Origin: Deltaproteobacteria bacterium
GTDB taxonomy: Bacteria; Myxococcota; Myxococcia; Myxococcales; Anaeromyxobacteraceae
Direction: 5' to 3'
NCBI GenBank assembly: GCA_016214955.1
Contig: JACRMN010000023.1
Span: forward strand, 398,501-462,500
Length of the DNA: 64,000 nucleotides
In this document: piece by piece, positions 42,953 through 52,135 of the stretch
Position numbering within the stretch: position 1 is the stretch's first letter
How the letters are laid out: the number at the start of each line of letters is the position of its first letter
Program-made: the position numbers and the translations under genes
Notes under the pieces: generated by a model
What the model saw: only the letters and a program-made list of their open reading frames with translations
Databases searched by the model: none
What the model was told of the DNA's origin: nothing

Positions 42953-44062
42953 CTAGCGGGCCGCGACGGGCGGCGGCGGGACGACCCGGTCCCGGTGGGC
43001 GCCCGGATCGCCGCTGGCGCCCTGCATGGCCGCCAGGGCGATGTTGTACATCTCGCGTGCGGTGACGTAGTGGAGCAGCCAGTCGCGCCCGTCGTTGTAG
43101 CGGGCCGCCAGGTACTGGTGCAGCAACCGGCCCTCGGCGCCGAGGAGGGAGGCGGTGCTGGCCTCCTGGGCGCCGTGGCAGTGGATCTTGACGAAGACCC
43201 ACTCCGGCCTCCCCTCGACGTGGATGTCCTGGGCCACCCAGGAGTCCACGCGCGCCGGCGTCGGCGGGTCGCCTCCCTGGAGCGCCGCCGACTCGATCCG
43301 CAGCGCCAGCCGGCCCGGGCGCCGGGCCAGGGCGATGGGCCCCTGGATCAGGAGCAGCCGGTCGTCCATCACCTGGCCGACCCGCGCCCGCTGCCCCCAC
43401 TCGTAGGCCCGCCGGCGCGCCAGGTCGCCCGTGGGCCAGTAGATCTGGTTGACGATCCCGGGCTGGCTCTCGTCGGGCGCGGCCGGGAAGGTGAAGTCGG
43501 CGTAGCAGCCCTCCTCGAAGAGCAGCGGCAGCTCGGCGTCGACGCCGCAGCGCCTCCCGTCGCGGCGGGCGTTGGCCAGGCACCAGTTGCCGTGGATGAA
43601 GGCCCAGCGCGGGCGCCCGGCGGCGTCTCGCGAGATGTGGCCGTGCCGGCTGAAGTCGGCGATGGCCCGCGCCAGGCTGGCCCGCATCCCCGCCGGCGTG
43701 TCGTCGTCGTGGTGGAGGTGGACCTCGACCTCGCCGTGGCCGGCGCGAGCCAGCCCGGCCAGCGGCTCCAGGAACTCCGGGGCGTACTCCTCTCCCGGGA
43801 AGAAGAAGGTGTGCCGCGGGCCCCGTCCCTCGGCGTCGCGGAAGGCCGCGAAGTTGGCGGGGTAGCCCTCGGCCCAGGCCTTCACCCGCTCCCGGCCCCG
43901 GGCGGCGTCCACCCGGGCCCACAGCGGCTCGTAGTGGTCGCAGAGGGCGAAGAGCAGGTGGCGCGGGCCGGCGGGGCGGCGGCGCACGGCTCGCCGGACC
44001 ACGTCGCCGGCCCAGCCGCCGAGCCAGTTTTGCAGGTTCTTGGAGCGAAGGCGCGCGAGCAC
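42953..44062 (-). CDS. polysaccharide deacetylase-like protein of unknown activity
   Basis: 369 residues from a GTG start. It has histidine/aspartate-rich strands reminiscent of NodB-type TIM barrels: LFALCDHYEPL, VEVHLHHDDDTPAG, FIHGNWCLAN and VKIHCHGAQE. These could build a metal site, but the order is not that of standard polysaccharide deacetylases. I know similar proteins only as uncharacterised members of EPS clusters. It likely acts on the locus polysaccharide or its lipid precursor. GTG chosen because the longer frame overlaps the next gene. Confidence 0.62.
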   Translation of the reverse strand: MLARLRSKNLQNWLGGWAGDVVRRAVRRRPAGPRHLLFALCDHYEPLWARVDAARGRERVKAWAEGYPANFAAFRDAEGRGPRHTFFFPGEEYAPEFLEPLAGLARAGHGEVEVHLHHDDDTPAGMRASLARAIADFSRHGHISRDAAGRPRWAFIHGNWCLANARRDGRRCGVDAELPLLFEEGCYADFTFPAAPDESQPGIVNQIYWPTGDLARRRAYEWGQRARVGQVMDDRLLLIQGPIALARRPGRLALRIESAALQGGDPPTPARVDSWVAQDIHVEGRPEWVFVKIHCHGAQEASTASLLGAEGRLLHQYLAARYNDGRDWLLHYVTAREMYNIALAAMQGASGDPGAHRDRVVPPPPVAAR

Positions 44063-44079
44063 GGTGGGATGGTAGCAGG

Positions 44080-44682
44080 TCAGTTGGCGCCGACGAGGAG
44101 GACGCCCAGGCCGGTGGGCTGCGGCAGGTCGGCCAGCCAGCGGCGGACCTCCCCAGCGCGGACGCGGCCGCTGCGGGCCACCAGCGCCCAGGCGTGCACC
44201 AGGCCGGCCGCCGCCACGTGCTCGCCGCGCCTCTCGAAGCCGGTGAGGTCGAGGATCAGGTGGGAGAAGCCCCAGGCCTCCTGGGTGACGATGTCGAGGA
44301 GCTGCTCGGTGCCGCCGCGGCCCCCGGACCGCGGCGTGAGCACCGCCAGCCGCTCCAGCACCCAGGTGGTGACGGCGGCCCGCTGCTCGTCGGTTCCACC
44401 CTGCGCCAGCTCCGGGGCACAGGGCCAGCCGGCAGCGGCATCGACCACGCCCACCACCGAGCCCTGCTCCGCCAGGGCGCAGGCCAGCTCCAGCGCGGCG
44501 GACATCACGCCCGCGTCCCGGCCCACCGGGTAGAGCCCCACGGTGTGCAGGCCGCGCTCGCGCAGGATCCGCGCCAGGCGGCTGCACTCGACCCGCAGCG
44601 CCCCGGGCTGCGGCCGGGCCAGGGGGCGGACCCCGGCCCGCTCCAGGAGCGCCTGCGCCTGCTGCATGTCCCGCTGCGGCAT
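44080..44682 (-). CDS. degenerate ParA/BY-kinase-like protein
   Basis: 200 residues. Its core follows a P-loop ATPase of the MinD/ParA type by outline (strand GLHTVGLYPV, helix MSAALELACALAEQGSVVGVVD, later ILDLTGFERRG), but the loop reads PVGRDAGVMSA without GK[ST], so ATP binding is probably lost. It follows the Wzc-like gene with 8 bases between and shares its fold, so it may be a regulatory pseudo-ATPase partner. Confidence 0.6.
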   Translation of the reverse strand: MPQRDMQQAQALLERAGVRPLARPQPGALRVECSRLARILRERGLHTVGLYPVGRDAGVMSAALELACALAEQGSVVGVVDAAAGWPCAPELAQGGTDEQRAAVTTWVLERLAVLTPRSGGRGGTEQLLDIVTQEAWGFSHLILDLTGFERRGEHVAAAGLVHAWALVARSGRVRAGEVRRWLADLPQPTGLGVLLVGAN

Positions 44683-44690
44683 GCCCCGCC

Positions 44691-46940
44691 CTAGCCGCCG
44701 AGCAGCGCGAAGCCGGCCACCTTGGCGGTGCCGATCTGGCCCAGCGCGGCCCGGATGGCCCGGGTGCGCGAGACGCGCGTCCTCACCGAGAGCAGCACCA
44801 GGTCGACGCTCTCCTGCATCAGGTTGACGTCGGCGCTCTGCAGCACCTCGGGGCTGTCGACGATGATGTAGTCGTAGCCGCTCATCCGGAAGGCGGCAAC
44901 CGCCAGGTTGAGGGCCCGGTCCAGCGTAGGCTTGGCGGTGCTCCCCGGCGAGATGGCCACGGTGTGCAGCGAGGGCACGCCGGTCTCCACCGCCTCCCAG
45001 GGCTCGCGCGGCTTGAAGCGGTGCGACTCGAGCTGCTCGCCGGCGCAGACCAGCGGCTGGAAGCCGAAGACGCTGGCCAGCACCGGGGCGCGGAAGTTGG
45101 TCTCCAGGAGCAGGACCCGGGCCCTGTCGGCCTCGCCCAGCGCCATGGCCAGGTTCACGGCGCAGAAGCTCTTGCCCTCGCTGCCGCGGGCGCTGGTGAC
45201 CAGGATGGTTCGCGGGTCGCCGCGCTCGCGCAGCCGGTGGCGCAGCACGCGGAAGGCGGCGGCGGCCGGGGATTCGGGGGAGTTGAGCATCACCAGCCGC
45301 GGGTCGCTGGTGCGCAGCGTGGGGACGCGGTGGACGCGCACGAAGGCGGCGCCGCCCGGCATCGCCTCCGGGGCGATGGCGGCGCCCGGCGCCGCGATGC
45401 GCGCCAGCGCGGTGGAACCGCCGCCGCCCTCCTTGCCGCCCCGGCCCTTCTCCCCGGGCAGGAGGCCGGCCACCGGGGCTCGCGCCCCTCCCCCGTTCCC
45501 GGCGGCCAGGACCGGCCCGCCGGCCGGCATCGCCGCCCTGCCGATCTCGAGGAGCACCGGAAGGGAGGGCAGCCGCTCCAGGTCGGGGGCCTCGTAGACC
45601 ACGTCGTCGTAGAGGGCGAACAGCAGCGCCACCGCCACGCCGGCCACCAGCGCGGCCAGCAAGCCGATGAGCGCCTTCACGCCGCGGCTGGGGCCGAGGG
45701 GCTGGGCCGGGAGGAAGGCCGGGTCGATGACCACGATCTGCGAGGACTGGCCGCTGGCCGCCATGCTGGCGGTCATCGAGGCCACGAACTGCCGGTTGTC
45801 GAGCTGCTGCAGCCGCTCGCGGGCCTCGGCCACCTCGCGGTTGAGCCTCGCCCACTCCGCCTCGTCGCTGACCACCCGCTGCGCCGCCTCGGGGGTGCGC
45901 GGCACCGCCTGCTGGGGGCGCTGCGCCGCCTGGAGGCGCCGCGCCGTGGCCAGCTCCTCCTGCACCTGCTGCAGCCGCCCGCTCAGCACCTGGGGCTCGG
46001 TTGCCTGCAGGGCGTCCGCGGCGCGGCGGTAGGCGTCGAGGGCGCCCCTGACGTTGGCCTCGGCGGCCCGGACGTCCGGGTGCTGCTCGGTGTAGGCGGC
46101 CCGCTTCTCGTTCAGGTCCCGCTGCGCCGCGCGCAGCTTGGCCTCCGCGTCGTCCTTGGCCGCCACCAGCGCCGGATCGGGGCCGGTGCGCTGGCCCGGC
46201 GTGGTGATCTGGCGCCTCAGCCGCTCCTCCTCGCGCCGCAGCGCGACAACCGCGTCGCTCTCGCGATCGCCCTCGGGCGCTGCCCGGGCCCGGCCGCGCA
46301 TCGCGCCGGCCGCCTGGCCCTGCTCGGCGGAGAACTCCGGGTGTCGCGCCATGAACCGGAGCAGCGCCGCCTCGCGGGTGGCCAGGTCGCCCTCGGTCCG
46401 CTTCTTCTCCGCGTCCAGGAAGGTCCCGGCGCCCTGGGTCTGCTCGGAGCGCAGCCGCGCGTTCTCGGCGATGAGCAGGTCGGTGAGCCGGGCCACGACC
46501 TTCTGGGCCTCCCCGGCGGAGTCCCCGGTGTAGGAGATGGCGTAGACGTCGCTCTGGTCGATGCGGAACCCGATGGCCAGGCGCATCTCCTCGACGGCCT
46601 CTCCCATGCGGCCGGCCTTCACCAGCCGCGGGTAGAGGCCCGACTCCTGGATGAGCTTGGTGAGCAGCGTCCGGGCCAGCAGCATGTCCTTGAAGCGCTG
46701 GCCCATGCGGCGGGCGTTGGGTGCGTCGGTGGTCGTCCACTGCAGCCCCTCGCGATAGTAGACCACCGCCTCGGAGCGCCAGCGCTTGGGCCACCACTGG
46801 ATCACCGCGCCGGTGGCCAGCATCCCCACCACCACGGCCGCCAGCCCGGGCCGCCACTTGCGCAGCGTTCGCCGGGCCAGGCGGAAGATGGCCTGCAGCT
46901 CGTCGTTCCAGGAGGCGTGGGCGGAAGGAGTCGGTTCCAT
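44691..46940 (-). CDS. Wzc-like polysaccharide co-polymerase/ATPase
   Basis: 749 residues. N-terminal membrane helix (about 32-48), a Wzz-type region with long coiled coils (about 150-370), a second helix (about 430-450) and a C-terminal P-loop domain. Walker A is SARGSEGKS, followed by LLLETNFRAP in place of the usual A' Asp, and YDYIIVDSPE. There is no C-terminal tyrosine cluster, so autophosphorylation as in Wzc is unlikely. Controls chain length and export coupling of the polymer at the inner membrane. Confidence 0.87.
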   Translation of the reverse strand: MEPTPSAHASWNDELQAIFRLARRTLRKWRPGLAAVVVGMLATGAVIQWWPKRWRSEAVVYYREGLQWTTTDAPNARRMGQRFKDMLLARTLLTKLIQESGLYPRLVKAGRMGEAVEEMRLAIGFRIDQSDVYAISYTGDSAGEAQKVVARLTDLLIAENARLRSEQTQGAGTFLDAEKKRTEGDLATREAALLRFMARHPEFSAEQGQAAGAMRGRARAAPEGDRESDAVVALRREEERLRRQITTPGQRTGPDPALVAAKDDAEAKLRAAQRDLNEKRAAYTEQHPDVRAAEANVRGALDAYRRAADALQATEPQVLSGRLQQVQEELATARRLQAAQRPQQAVPRTPEAAQRVVSDEAEWARLNREVAEARERLQQLDNRQFVASMTASMAASGQSSQIVVIDPAFLPAQPLGPSRGVKALIGLLAALVAGVAVALLFALYDDVVYEAPDLERLPSLPVLLEIGRAAMPAGGPVLAAGNGGGARAPVAGLLPGEKGRGGKEGGGGSTALARIAAPGAAIAPEAMPGGAAFVRVHRVPTLRTSDPRLVMLNSPESPAAAAFRVLRHRLRERGDPRTILVTSARGSEGKSFCAVNLAMALGEADRARVLLLETNFRAPVLASVFGFQPLVCAGEQLESHRFKPREPWEAVETGVPSLHTVAISPGSTAKPTLDRALNLAVAAFRMSGYDYIIVDSPEVLQSADVNLMQESVDLVLLSVRTRVSRTRAIRAALGQIGTAKVAGFALLGG

Positions 46941-46943
46941 GGT

Positions 46944-48008
46944 CTAGCCAGTCCGTTCCTGCGGCGGAGCGCGGCGCGAGCCTACCTCGTCGCCGGGTTG
47001 CAGCGGTAAGGCCCCCAGGGCGGGCAGGCCATGGGCTCGCACGTCGGCCGGCTCGTAGAGCCGGTCGTCGAAGGCGCCGATCACGGTGGCCACGAGCAGC
47101 AGCGCGACCAGCAGCGCCAGGATGGCGCGGCGCACCACCTGGCCCCAGGTCAGGCGCGACGAGAGGGTGATGAGCGCGTCGTCGAAGGGGGCGAAGGATA
47201 CGCCCAGGTTCCGCTCCTCGGCAGCCAGGCGGAAGGCCAGGTCGGCGCGGCGGCGCTCCAGCAGGAGCAGGTTGTCGAGCGCGGTGCGGTTCTGCGACTC
47301 CAGGGCGGAGAGCTGGGCCTGGGCGCCGATGGCCCGGCGGGTGTCGGAGGAGCTCGCCTGCAGCCGCAGCCCGGCCATGGAGCGCTGGAGCGAGGCGGCG
47401 TGGGCCCGCGCCGCGCCGATCTGGGTCTCCAGGAGCTGCCGCGCCGACTCCAGCCGCTCGCCGCGCTGCGCCGCCTGCACCTCGAGGATGGTGTCGCCCA
47501 GCTCCCGCACGATGGCGCGGGCACTCTCCTCGTCGTTGCCGCGGAAGGAGATGGAGACGTGGGCCGAGCGCGGCGGGTCGGTGGCACTCCGGCCCCAGAT
47601 GAAGTAGTCGCGGGTGACCTCGACGCCGATCTCGGAGCGGAAGTCATCGATGGCCGCCTCGCGGTTCCGCGCCAGCCAGGCGACGGCGCGCCGGTGCTTG
47701 CGCATGATCCGCTCCAGGTTCTGGGCGGAGAGCGCCACGTTGGCGATGTGCTCGCGGATGTTCTGGGGCCTCTCGGGGCCGGTGGCGTCGTCGACCTCTC
47801 CCTCGTCGATGCGCAGGTAGACGACGGCCTCGTAGAGCGGCGGGCGCACGGCCCGGAGGGTCGTCACCCCGGCGGCGGCCAGCGTCGCCAGGGCGATCAC
47901 CAGCGCGGGGCGGCGCAGCGAGCGGCGCAGCGCCTGGCGCGCCACCGCGCCCAGCTGCCGCTCGGCGTCGGCCCAGGCCGCTTCCCGGGCGGCACCCAGG
48001 CCGCTCAT
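46944..48008 (-). CDS. Wzz-like chain-length determinant protein
   Basis: 354 residues. Two membrane helices (about 33-52 and 293-312) flank a periplasmic segment with a predicted coiled coil (about 190-270), the Wzz/co-polymerase layout. No ATPase domain. Begins at ATGA overlapping the upstream glycosyltransferase stop and is 3 bases before the Wzc-like gene, so the three genes form a unit. Confidence 0.83.
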   Translation of the reverse strand: MSGLGAAREAAWADAERQLGAVARQALRRSLRRPALVIALATLAAAGVTTLRAVRPPLYEAVVYLRIDEGEVDDATGPERPQNIREHIANVALSAQNLERIMRKHRRAVAWLARNREAAIDDFRSEIGVEVTRDYFIWGRSATDPPRSAHVSISFRGNDEESARAIVRELGDTILEVQAAQRGERLESARQLLETQIGAARAHAASLQRSMAGLRLQASSSDTRRAIGAQAQLSALESQNRTALDNLLLLERRRADLAFRLAAEERNLGVSFAPFDDALITLSSRLTWGQVVRRAILALLVALLLVATVIGAFDDRLYEPADVRAHGLPALGALPLQPGDEVGSRRAPPQERTG

Positions 48009-49177
48009 GCCAGCGCCCCCTGGAGCGCTGCCTCCAGGCGCCGGGCGCTCTCGTCCCAGCCGTGGCGCGCCCCGGCCCGGGCCACCTCCTCGGGCACGTA
48101 GGCCTGGCCGAGGGCCCCGGACAGCGCTCGCGCCAGCGCCTCGGGATCGCCCGGCGCCACGAGCTCCCCCAGCTCCGGGCCGGTGATCACGTCGGGCGTG
48201 CCGCCGACGCGGGTGGCCACCACCCGGCGCCCGCAGGCCAGCGCCTCCAGCGCCACGTTGGGCGTGCCCTCGGCGCGGCTGGGCAGCACCAGCAGGTCGG
48301 AGGCGGCCATCCAGCGAGGCACCGCCTCGAGCGGCTGCGACCCGGCCAGGAGCACGCGGTCACCGAGGGACGCGGCCGATCGGGCGCAGGCCTGGCGCAG
48401 CGACCCGTCGCCGACGATGGCCAGCCGCACGTCGGCGCGGCTCCGCGCCAGGCGACCGAAGGCCTCGAGGAGCTCGGCGACCCCCTTCACCGGCTCCAGG
48501 CGGCCGACGTAGAGGCACCAGGACCGCGTGTCCCCGCCGTGCCCCAGCGCGGCGCGGGCCTCCTGTCGGTCGCGGGGGTGGAACAGGGCCTGGTCGACGC
48601 CGTTGGTGATCACCTCGATGCGCTCGCGGGCCACGCCCAGGGCCGCCACCGCCTCGCCCAGCGGCCGCGAGACCGCCACGATGCGCCCTGCCTGCGGCAG
48701 CGTCCGGCGGAGGTTCTGCTCCACGCCGGGCAGCCGCCCCACCACGTTGATGTCGGAGCCGGAGACCTTGACCACGGCCGGGACGCCCGACTGGCGCGCC
48801 AGGAGCACGGCGGCGTGGCCGTCCGGATAGGCCCACGAGGAGAAGAGGACGTCGAAGCTCCCGCGGCGGCGACGGACCTCCCCAGCGAGCGAGCGCGCGT
48901 AGAGCCAGCCGGCCCAGCGGCGCCCCATCCGCGGAGGGTGGAGGAACCGGGGGTGGTGCACCTCCAGGCCGTCGATGACCTCGCGCGCGGGGACCTGGAG
49001 CAGGCGGCCGGCCTGCGACCAGCGGGAGAGCTGCCTGGCGCCGGGGTACCAGGGGATGGGCGCCAGGACCTGCACCGGGCAGCGCCGCGCCAGCGCCGCC
49101 ACCATCTGGCGGTTGAACGGCGACGCCAGCGGCTCGGCCGCGTTGGGGAACTGCTGGGTGATCACCAGGACTCTCAT
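48005..49177 (-). CDS. family 4 glycosyltransferase
   Basis: 390 residues, ATG chosen at MRVLVITQQFPN, the typical GT-B N-terminus. N-terminal GPGTF-like half, C-terminal nucleotide-sugar half with SRAEGTPNVALEALACG, the EX7E motif of family 4. The frame extends 34 codons upstream, but that part lies in the intergenic region. Probably adds one sugar to the lipid-linked repeat unit in the cytoplasm; donor not predictable. Confidence 0.88.
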   Translation of the reverse strand: MRVLVITQQFPNAAEPLASPFNRQMVAALARRCPVQVLAPIPWYPGARQLSRWSQAGRLLQVPAREVIDGLEVHHPRFLHPPRMGRRWAGWLYARSLAGEVRRRRGSFDVLFSSWAYPDGHAAVLLARQSGVPAVVKVSGSDINVVGRLPGVEQNLRRTLPQAGRIVAVSRPLGEAVAALGVARERIEVITNGVDQALFHPRDRQEARAALGHGGDTRSWCLYVGRLEPVKGVAELLEAFGRLARSRADVRLAIVGDGSLRQACARSAASLGDRVLLAGSQPLEAVPRWMAASDLLVLPSRAEGTPNVALEALACGRRVVATRVGGTPDVITGPELGELVAPGDPEALARALSGALGQAYVPEEVARAGARHGWDESARRLEAALQGALA

Positions 49178-49347
49178 CCAGTCGGCCAGGCGCCCCGGGG
49201 GTGAAACGTCGAGTGAAATGCGTCGGAGAGGGTGCGCCCGTCCGCGGCCCTCCCCGCTGCCGGCGGCCCGGAGCAGCAACCTGCGATACTAACAAGAATT
49301 CCCCGGTGCGGCGGCCGATCGCGCGTCCCCGGGTCCGGGTACCGCCG

Positions 49348-50943
49348 TCACCGCCAGAGGTCCCACCTTCCCCCGGCCAGCACCGCGAGCGCGACCACCC
49401 CGTTGGCCACCATGTGGGCCAGGATGGCGTCCCCCAGCCGTCCGCGCAGGCGGAGCGCCAGCGCGAAGGCCAGGCCGGCCAGCGTTCCCTGCCACCAGCC
49501 CGCGTGCAGCGCCCCGAACGCGAGCGAGGAGAGGAGCGCCGCCGGCAGGCCGAAGTCGCGCCCGGAACCCTCGCCGTGCGGGGCCAGCCACGAGAGCAGG
49601 AATCCGCGGAAGGCCAGCTCCTCCGCGACGGGGATCACCAGCGTGGACCCCAGCAGGCGCACGGCGATCCAGGCCCCGCGCGCCGGCAGCGACAGGTCCG
49701 CGAGCCAGGGCGGCGGGAGCGCCGGCTCCGCGCGGTGGGCCACCACCCAGAGCACGCCCGCGCCCAGCCCGAGGAGCGCCGCGAGACCCGACCGCCCCAC
49801 CAGCGGCCGGGGCCACCAGCGGCGCACGCCGGCCAGCACCAGCAGCGGCGCCGCCACCCGGAGCCCGTAGGCCATGGGCCCGGTGCCGGCGCCGACCACC
49901 TCCATCGCCATCGCTGTCGCCAGCGACGCCAGGAGCGGCGCGACCCATGGCCCGGCGGCCGCCGGCATCCCGCCCCCGGCGGCGAGCGCCTGCGGCCGGC
50001 GCAGCCAGTCGAGGTGCTCGGTGGCCGCGACGCTGGCCAGGGCGATGGCGGTGAAGAGCAGCCAGCCCACCTTCGAGTGGAAGGCGCCCACCGCAAGCTC
50101 CTCGTGCCCGTTGCCGCCCAGCCACACCAGGCCGGCGATGCGCAGCACGTTGCCGGCCAGGGCCACCGCGGCACCCGCGGGCAGGAGCAGGAGCGCTCGC
50201 CCCAAGCGCAGCCGCCCGTGGGCCAGCCCGATCCAGATGGACTGGAACACCAGCGTCAGCCCCACCCCGTCGATGCCGGCACAGTGCTGCGCGATCTCGA
50301 CCTCGAACGCCCCCAGGCCGATGACCCGCTCCGGCAGGTCGACGATCACCTCCGCCGAGACCAGGCGCAGCAGCCAGGCCACCGCCCGAAGGGTCCCGTC
50401 GGCCATGCGCCCCCACAGCGCCTCGGAGGCAGCCATGACCCGCCAGGAAGCCAGCCCCGCCGCCAGCGCCACCACCGGAACGCCCCAGGTTCGCCCCAGG
50501 CGCCGCCCCAGCCAGCCGAACGGGACGGCGCTGCGCAACGCCAGGACCGTGGCCCCGGCCAGCAGCGCCAGCCACGGGGCGACGCGGCCGCCGGTGGGCG
50601 GTGCCGCCCCGGGACCGAACAGCCGCGGGGTGAGGAGGGCGACGGGGAGGAAGGCGGCGGCGTGGGCCAGCAGCCAGGGCCACGGCCGCCAGGGCGGCAG
50701 GGGCTCCGGCGAGGTCTCGACGGCACGCAGCAGCATCCAGGCGGTCACCGCGCTCGCCAGCGCCACCGCCATGCCCATGCGCAGCGTCGACACCAGCTGC
50801 CCCAGCGGCCCGATGGTGGGGAGGTCGCCGAGGACGGTGAGCAGGCCGAGCTCGGCGGCCAGCAGCCCGGCCAGCACCGCCCAGCGCCACGGGGCGCGGC
50901 GCCCGGGGCCCTCCCCGGCGGATCCTGCCACGGCGGCGATCAT
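49348..50943 (-). CDS. xrtE: exosortase E-like / CPBP (CAAX) protease fusion
   Basis: 531 residues, many membrane helices. The exosortase half carries the catalytic set Cys221 (QHCAGIDG), Arg268 (NVLRIAG) and His289 (AFHSKVG). The C-terminal part is a CPBP family intramembrane protease: Glu441-Glu442 and Arg446 (EELAFRG), His480 (GALHAGW) and His510 (AHMVANG). This domain order is known for the exosortase E group linked with VPEID-CTERM proteins. It would cut and transfer tagged proteins at the membrane. Starts ATGA-overlapped with the upstream glycosyltransferase. Confidence 0.9.
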   Translation of the reverse strand: MIAAVAGSAGEGPGRRAPWRWAVLAGLLAAELGLLTVLGDLPTIGPLGQLVSTLRMGMAVALASAVTAWMLLRAVETSPEPLPPWRPWPWLLAHAAAFLPVALLTPRLFGPGAAPPTGGRVAPWLALLAGATVLALRSAVPFGWLGRRLGRTWGVPVVALAAGLASWRVMAASEALWGRMADGTLRAVAWLLRLVSAEVIVDLPERVIGLGAFEVEIAQHCAGIDGVGLTLVFQSIWIGLAHGRLRLGRALLLLPAGAAVALAGNVLRIAGLVWLGGNGHEELAVGAFHSKVGWLLFTAIALASVAATEHLDWLRRPQALAAGGGMPAAAGPWVAPLLASLATAMAMEVVGAGTGPMAYGLRVAAPLLVLAGVRRWWPRPLVGRSGLAALLGLGAGVLWVVAHRAEPALPPPWLADLSLPARGAWIAVRLLGSTLVIPVAEELAFRGFLLSWLAPHGEGSGRDFGLPAALLSSLAFGALHAGWWQGTLAGLAFALALRLRGRLGDAILAHMVANGVVALAVLAGGRWDLWR

Positions 50944-52106
50944 GGAGCGCCGGGGCGGGGCCGGGTTCCGGGGGAGCCGCGCGCCGCCAGCTCGCGGTAG
51001 AGCTCCACGTGGGCGCCGGCCATCGAGGCGACGCTGAAGCTGCGCCGGAACTTCTCGACGTTGGCCTCCCGCATGCGGCGCCTCAGGGCCGGGTCGCGGC
51101 GGATCTCCAGGACGGCGCGGGCGATGGCGCCCGGGTCCCGCGGCGGGAAGAGCAGCCCGTTCTCGCGGTCCGTCACCACCTCGGGGTTTCCTCCCACGGT
51201 GGTCGCCAGGATCGGCTTGCCGCCGGCCAGGGCCTCGAGGAGCGCCAGCGGCAGCCCCTCCCAGAGCGAGGGCAGCACGTAGGCGTCGAGGGCGGCGATG
51301 AGCTGCGGAACGTCGCGGCGGTAGCCGAGGAAGCGGACCCCGTCCCCCAGCCCCATGTCCCGCGCCTGTGCCTCGAGCTCGCCCCGCAGCGGGCCGTCGC
51401 CGGCCACCACGAAGCGGATCGAGGGATCGGCCTCGCGCACCAGGCGAGCCGCCTCGAGCAGGTACCGGATCCCCTTCTGCTCGGAGAGGACCACCGCCGT
51501 GCCCACCAGGAACTCGCCCTCGCGCCGCCCCAGCTCCCGCTCCACCGCCTCGGCGTCGGCCCCGACGAAGGCCCCCGGGTCGATGCCGTTGTGTAGCACC
51601 CGCACCGTCCGCGCCACCTGGAGCTTCTCCACCAGGGTCTTCCGCAGGTCGTGCGAGACGGCCACCACCTCGTCGGCCAGCCGCAGGTACCTGCCGAAGC
51701 GGCGAAGGGCACGCCCTCCGGCCCGGTAGACCTGGTTGTGCTCCGAGTAGGCCACCGCCGGCCGCCAGGGGCCGAGGAGCCGGGCCGCCAGCCCTCCGTA
51801 GAGGAGCGGGGCCAGGTTGTGGGTGTGCACCACCTCGACCCGCCGCGCCCGCAGGAAGCGTGCGATCCGCGCCAGCAGCAGGGGCGTGCGCAGCCGCTCG
51901 GCGGCGTTCACCTCGGCGCGCTTGTCGAGGACCAGGCAGGCCCCGGGTGGCAGCGGCAGGTCGCCGAAGAGCTTCCCGGGACCGGAGAGGCAGACGAGCG
52001 AGAGCTCGACCTCGGCGGCGGGCAGGTGCCGGGCCAGGCTCAGCACCACCTTCTCGAGCCCGCCCACGTCCAGGTTGTTGACCACCATGCAGACGCGAAC
52101 GGCCAT
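50940..52106 (-). CDS. family 4 glycosyltransferase
   Basis: 388 residues: MVVNNLDVGGLEKVV N-terminus and, in the C-terminal half, GTAVVLSEQKGIRYL and PSLWEGLPLALLEALAGGKP (EX7E motif). A retaining GT-B enzyme acting on a lipid-linked intermediate; sugar unknown. The ATG is the start of the conserved fold, though the frame is open further upstream. Its stop overlaps the exosortase start, so expression of the two is coupled. Confidence 0.88.
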   Translation of the reverse strand: MAVRVCMVVNNLDVGGLEKVVLSLARHLPAAEVELSLVCLSGPGKLFGDLPLPPGACLVLDKRAEVNAAERLRTPLLLARIARFLRARRVEVVHTHNLAPLLYGGLAARLLGPWRPAVAYSEHNQVYRAGGRALRRFGRYLRLADEVVAVSHDLRKTLVEKLQVARTVRVLHNGIDPGAFVGADAEAVERELGRREGEFLVGTAVVLSEQKGIRYLLEAARLVREADPSIRFVVAGDGPLRGELEAQARDMGLGDGVRFLGYRRDVPQLIAALDAYVLPSLWEGLPLALLEALAGGKPILATTVGGNPEVVTDRENGLLFPPRDPGAIARAVLEIRRDPALRRRMREANVEKFRRSFSVASMAGAHVELYRELAARGSPGTRPRPGAP

Positions 52107-52135
52107 GGCTCCCCCGGCGCGGCGGACCGCGCTCC

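Noticed and set aside
49270-49320. TAGTAT-like -10 upstream of the family 4 glycosyltransferase
   Set aside because: No matching -35 at a suitable distance; too weak to call a promoter.
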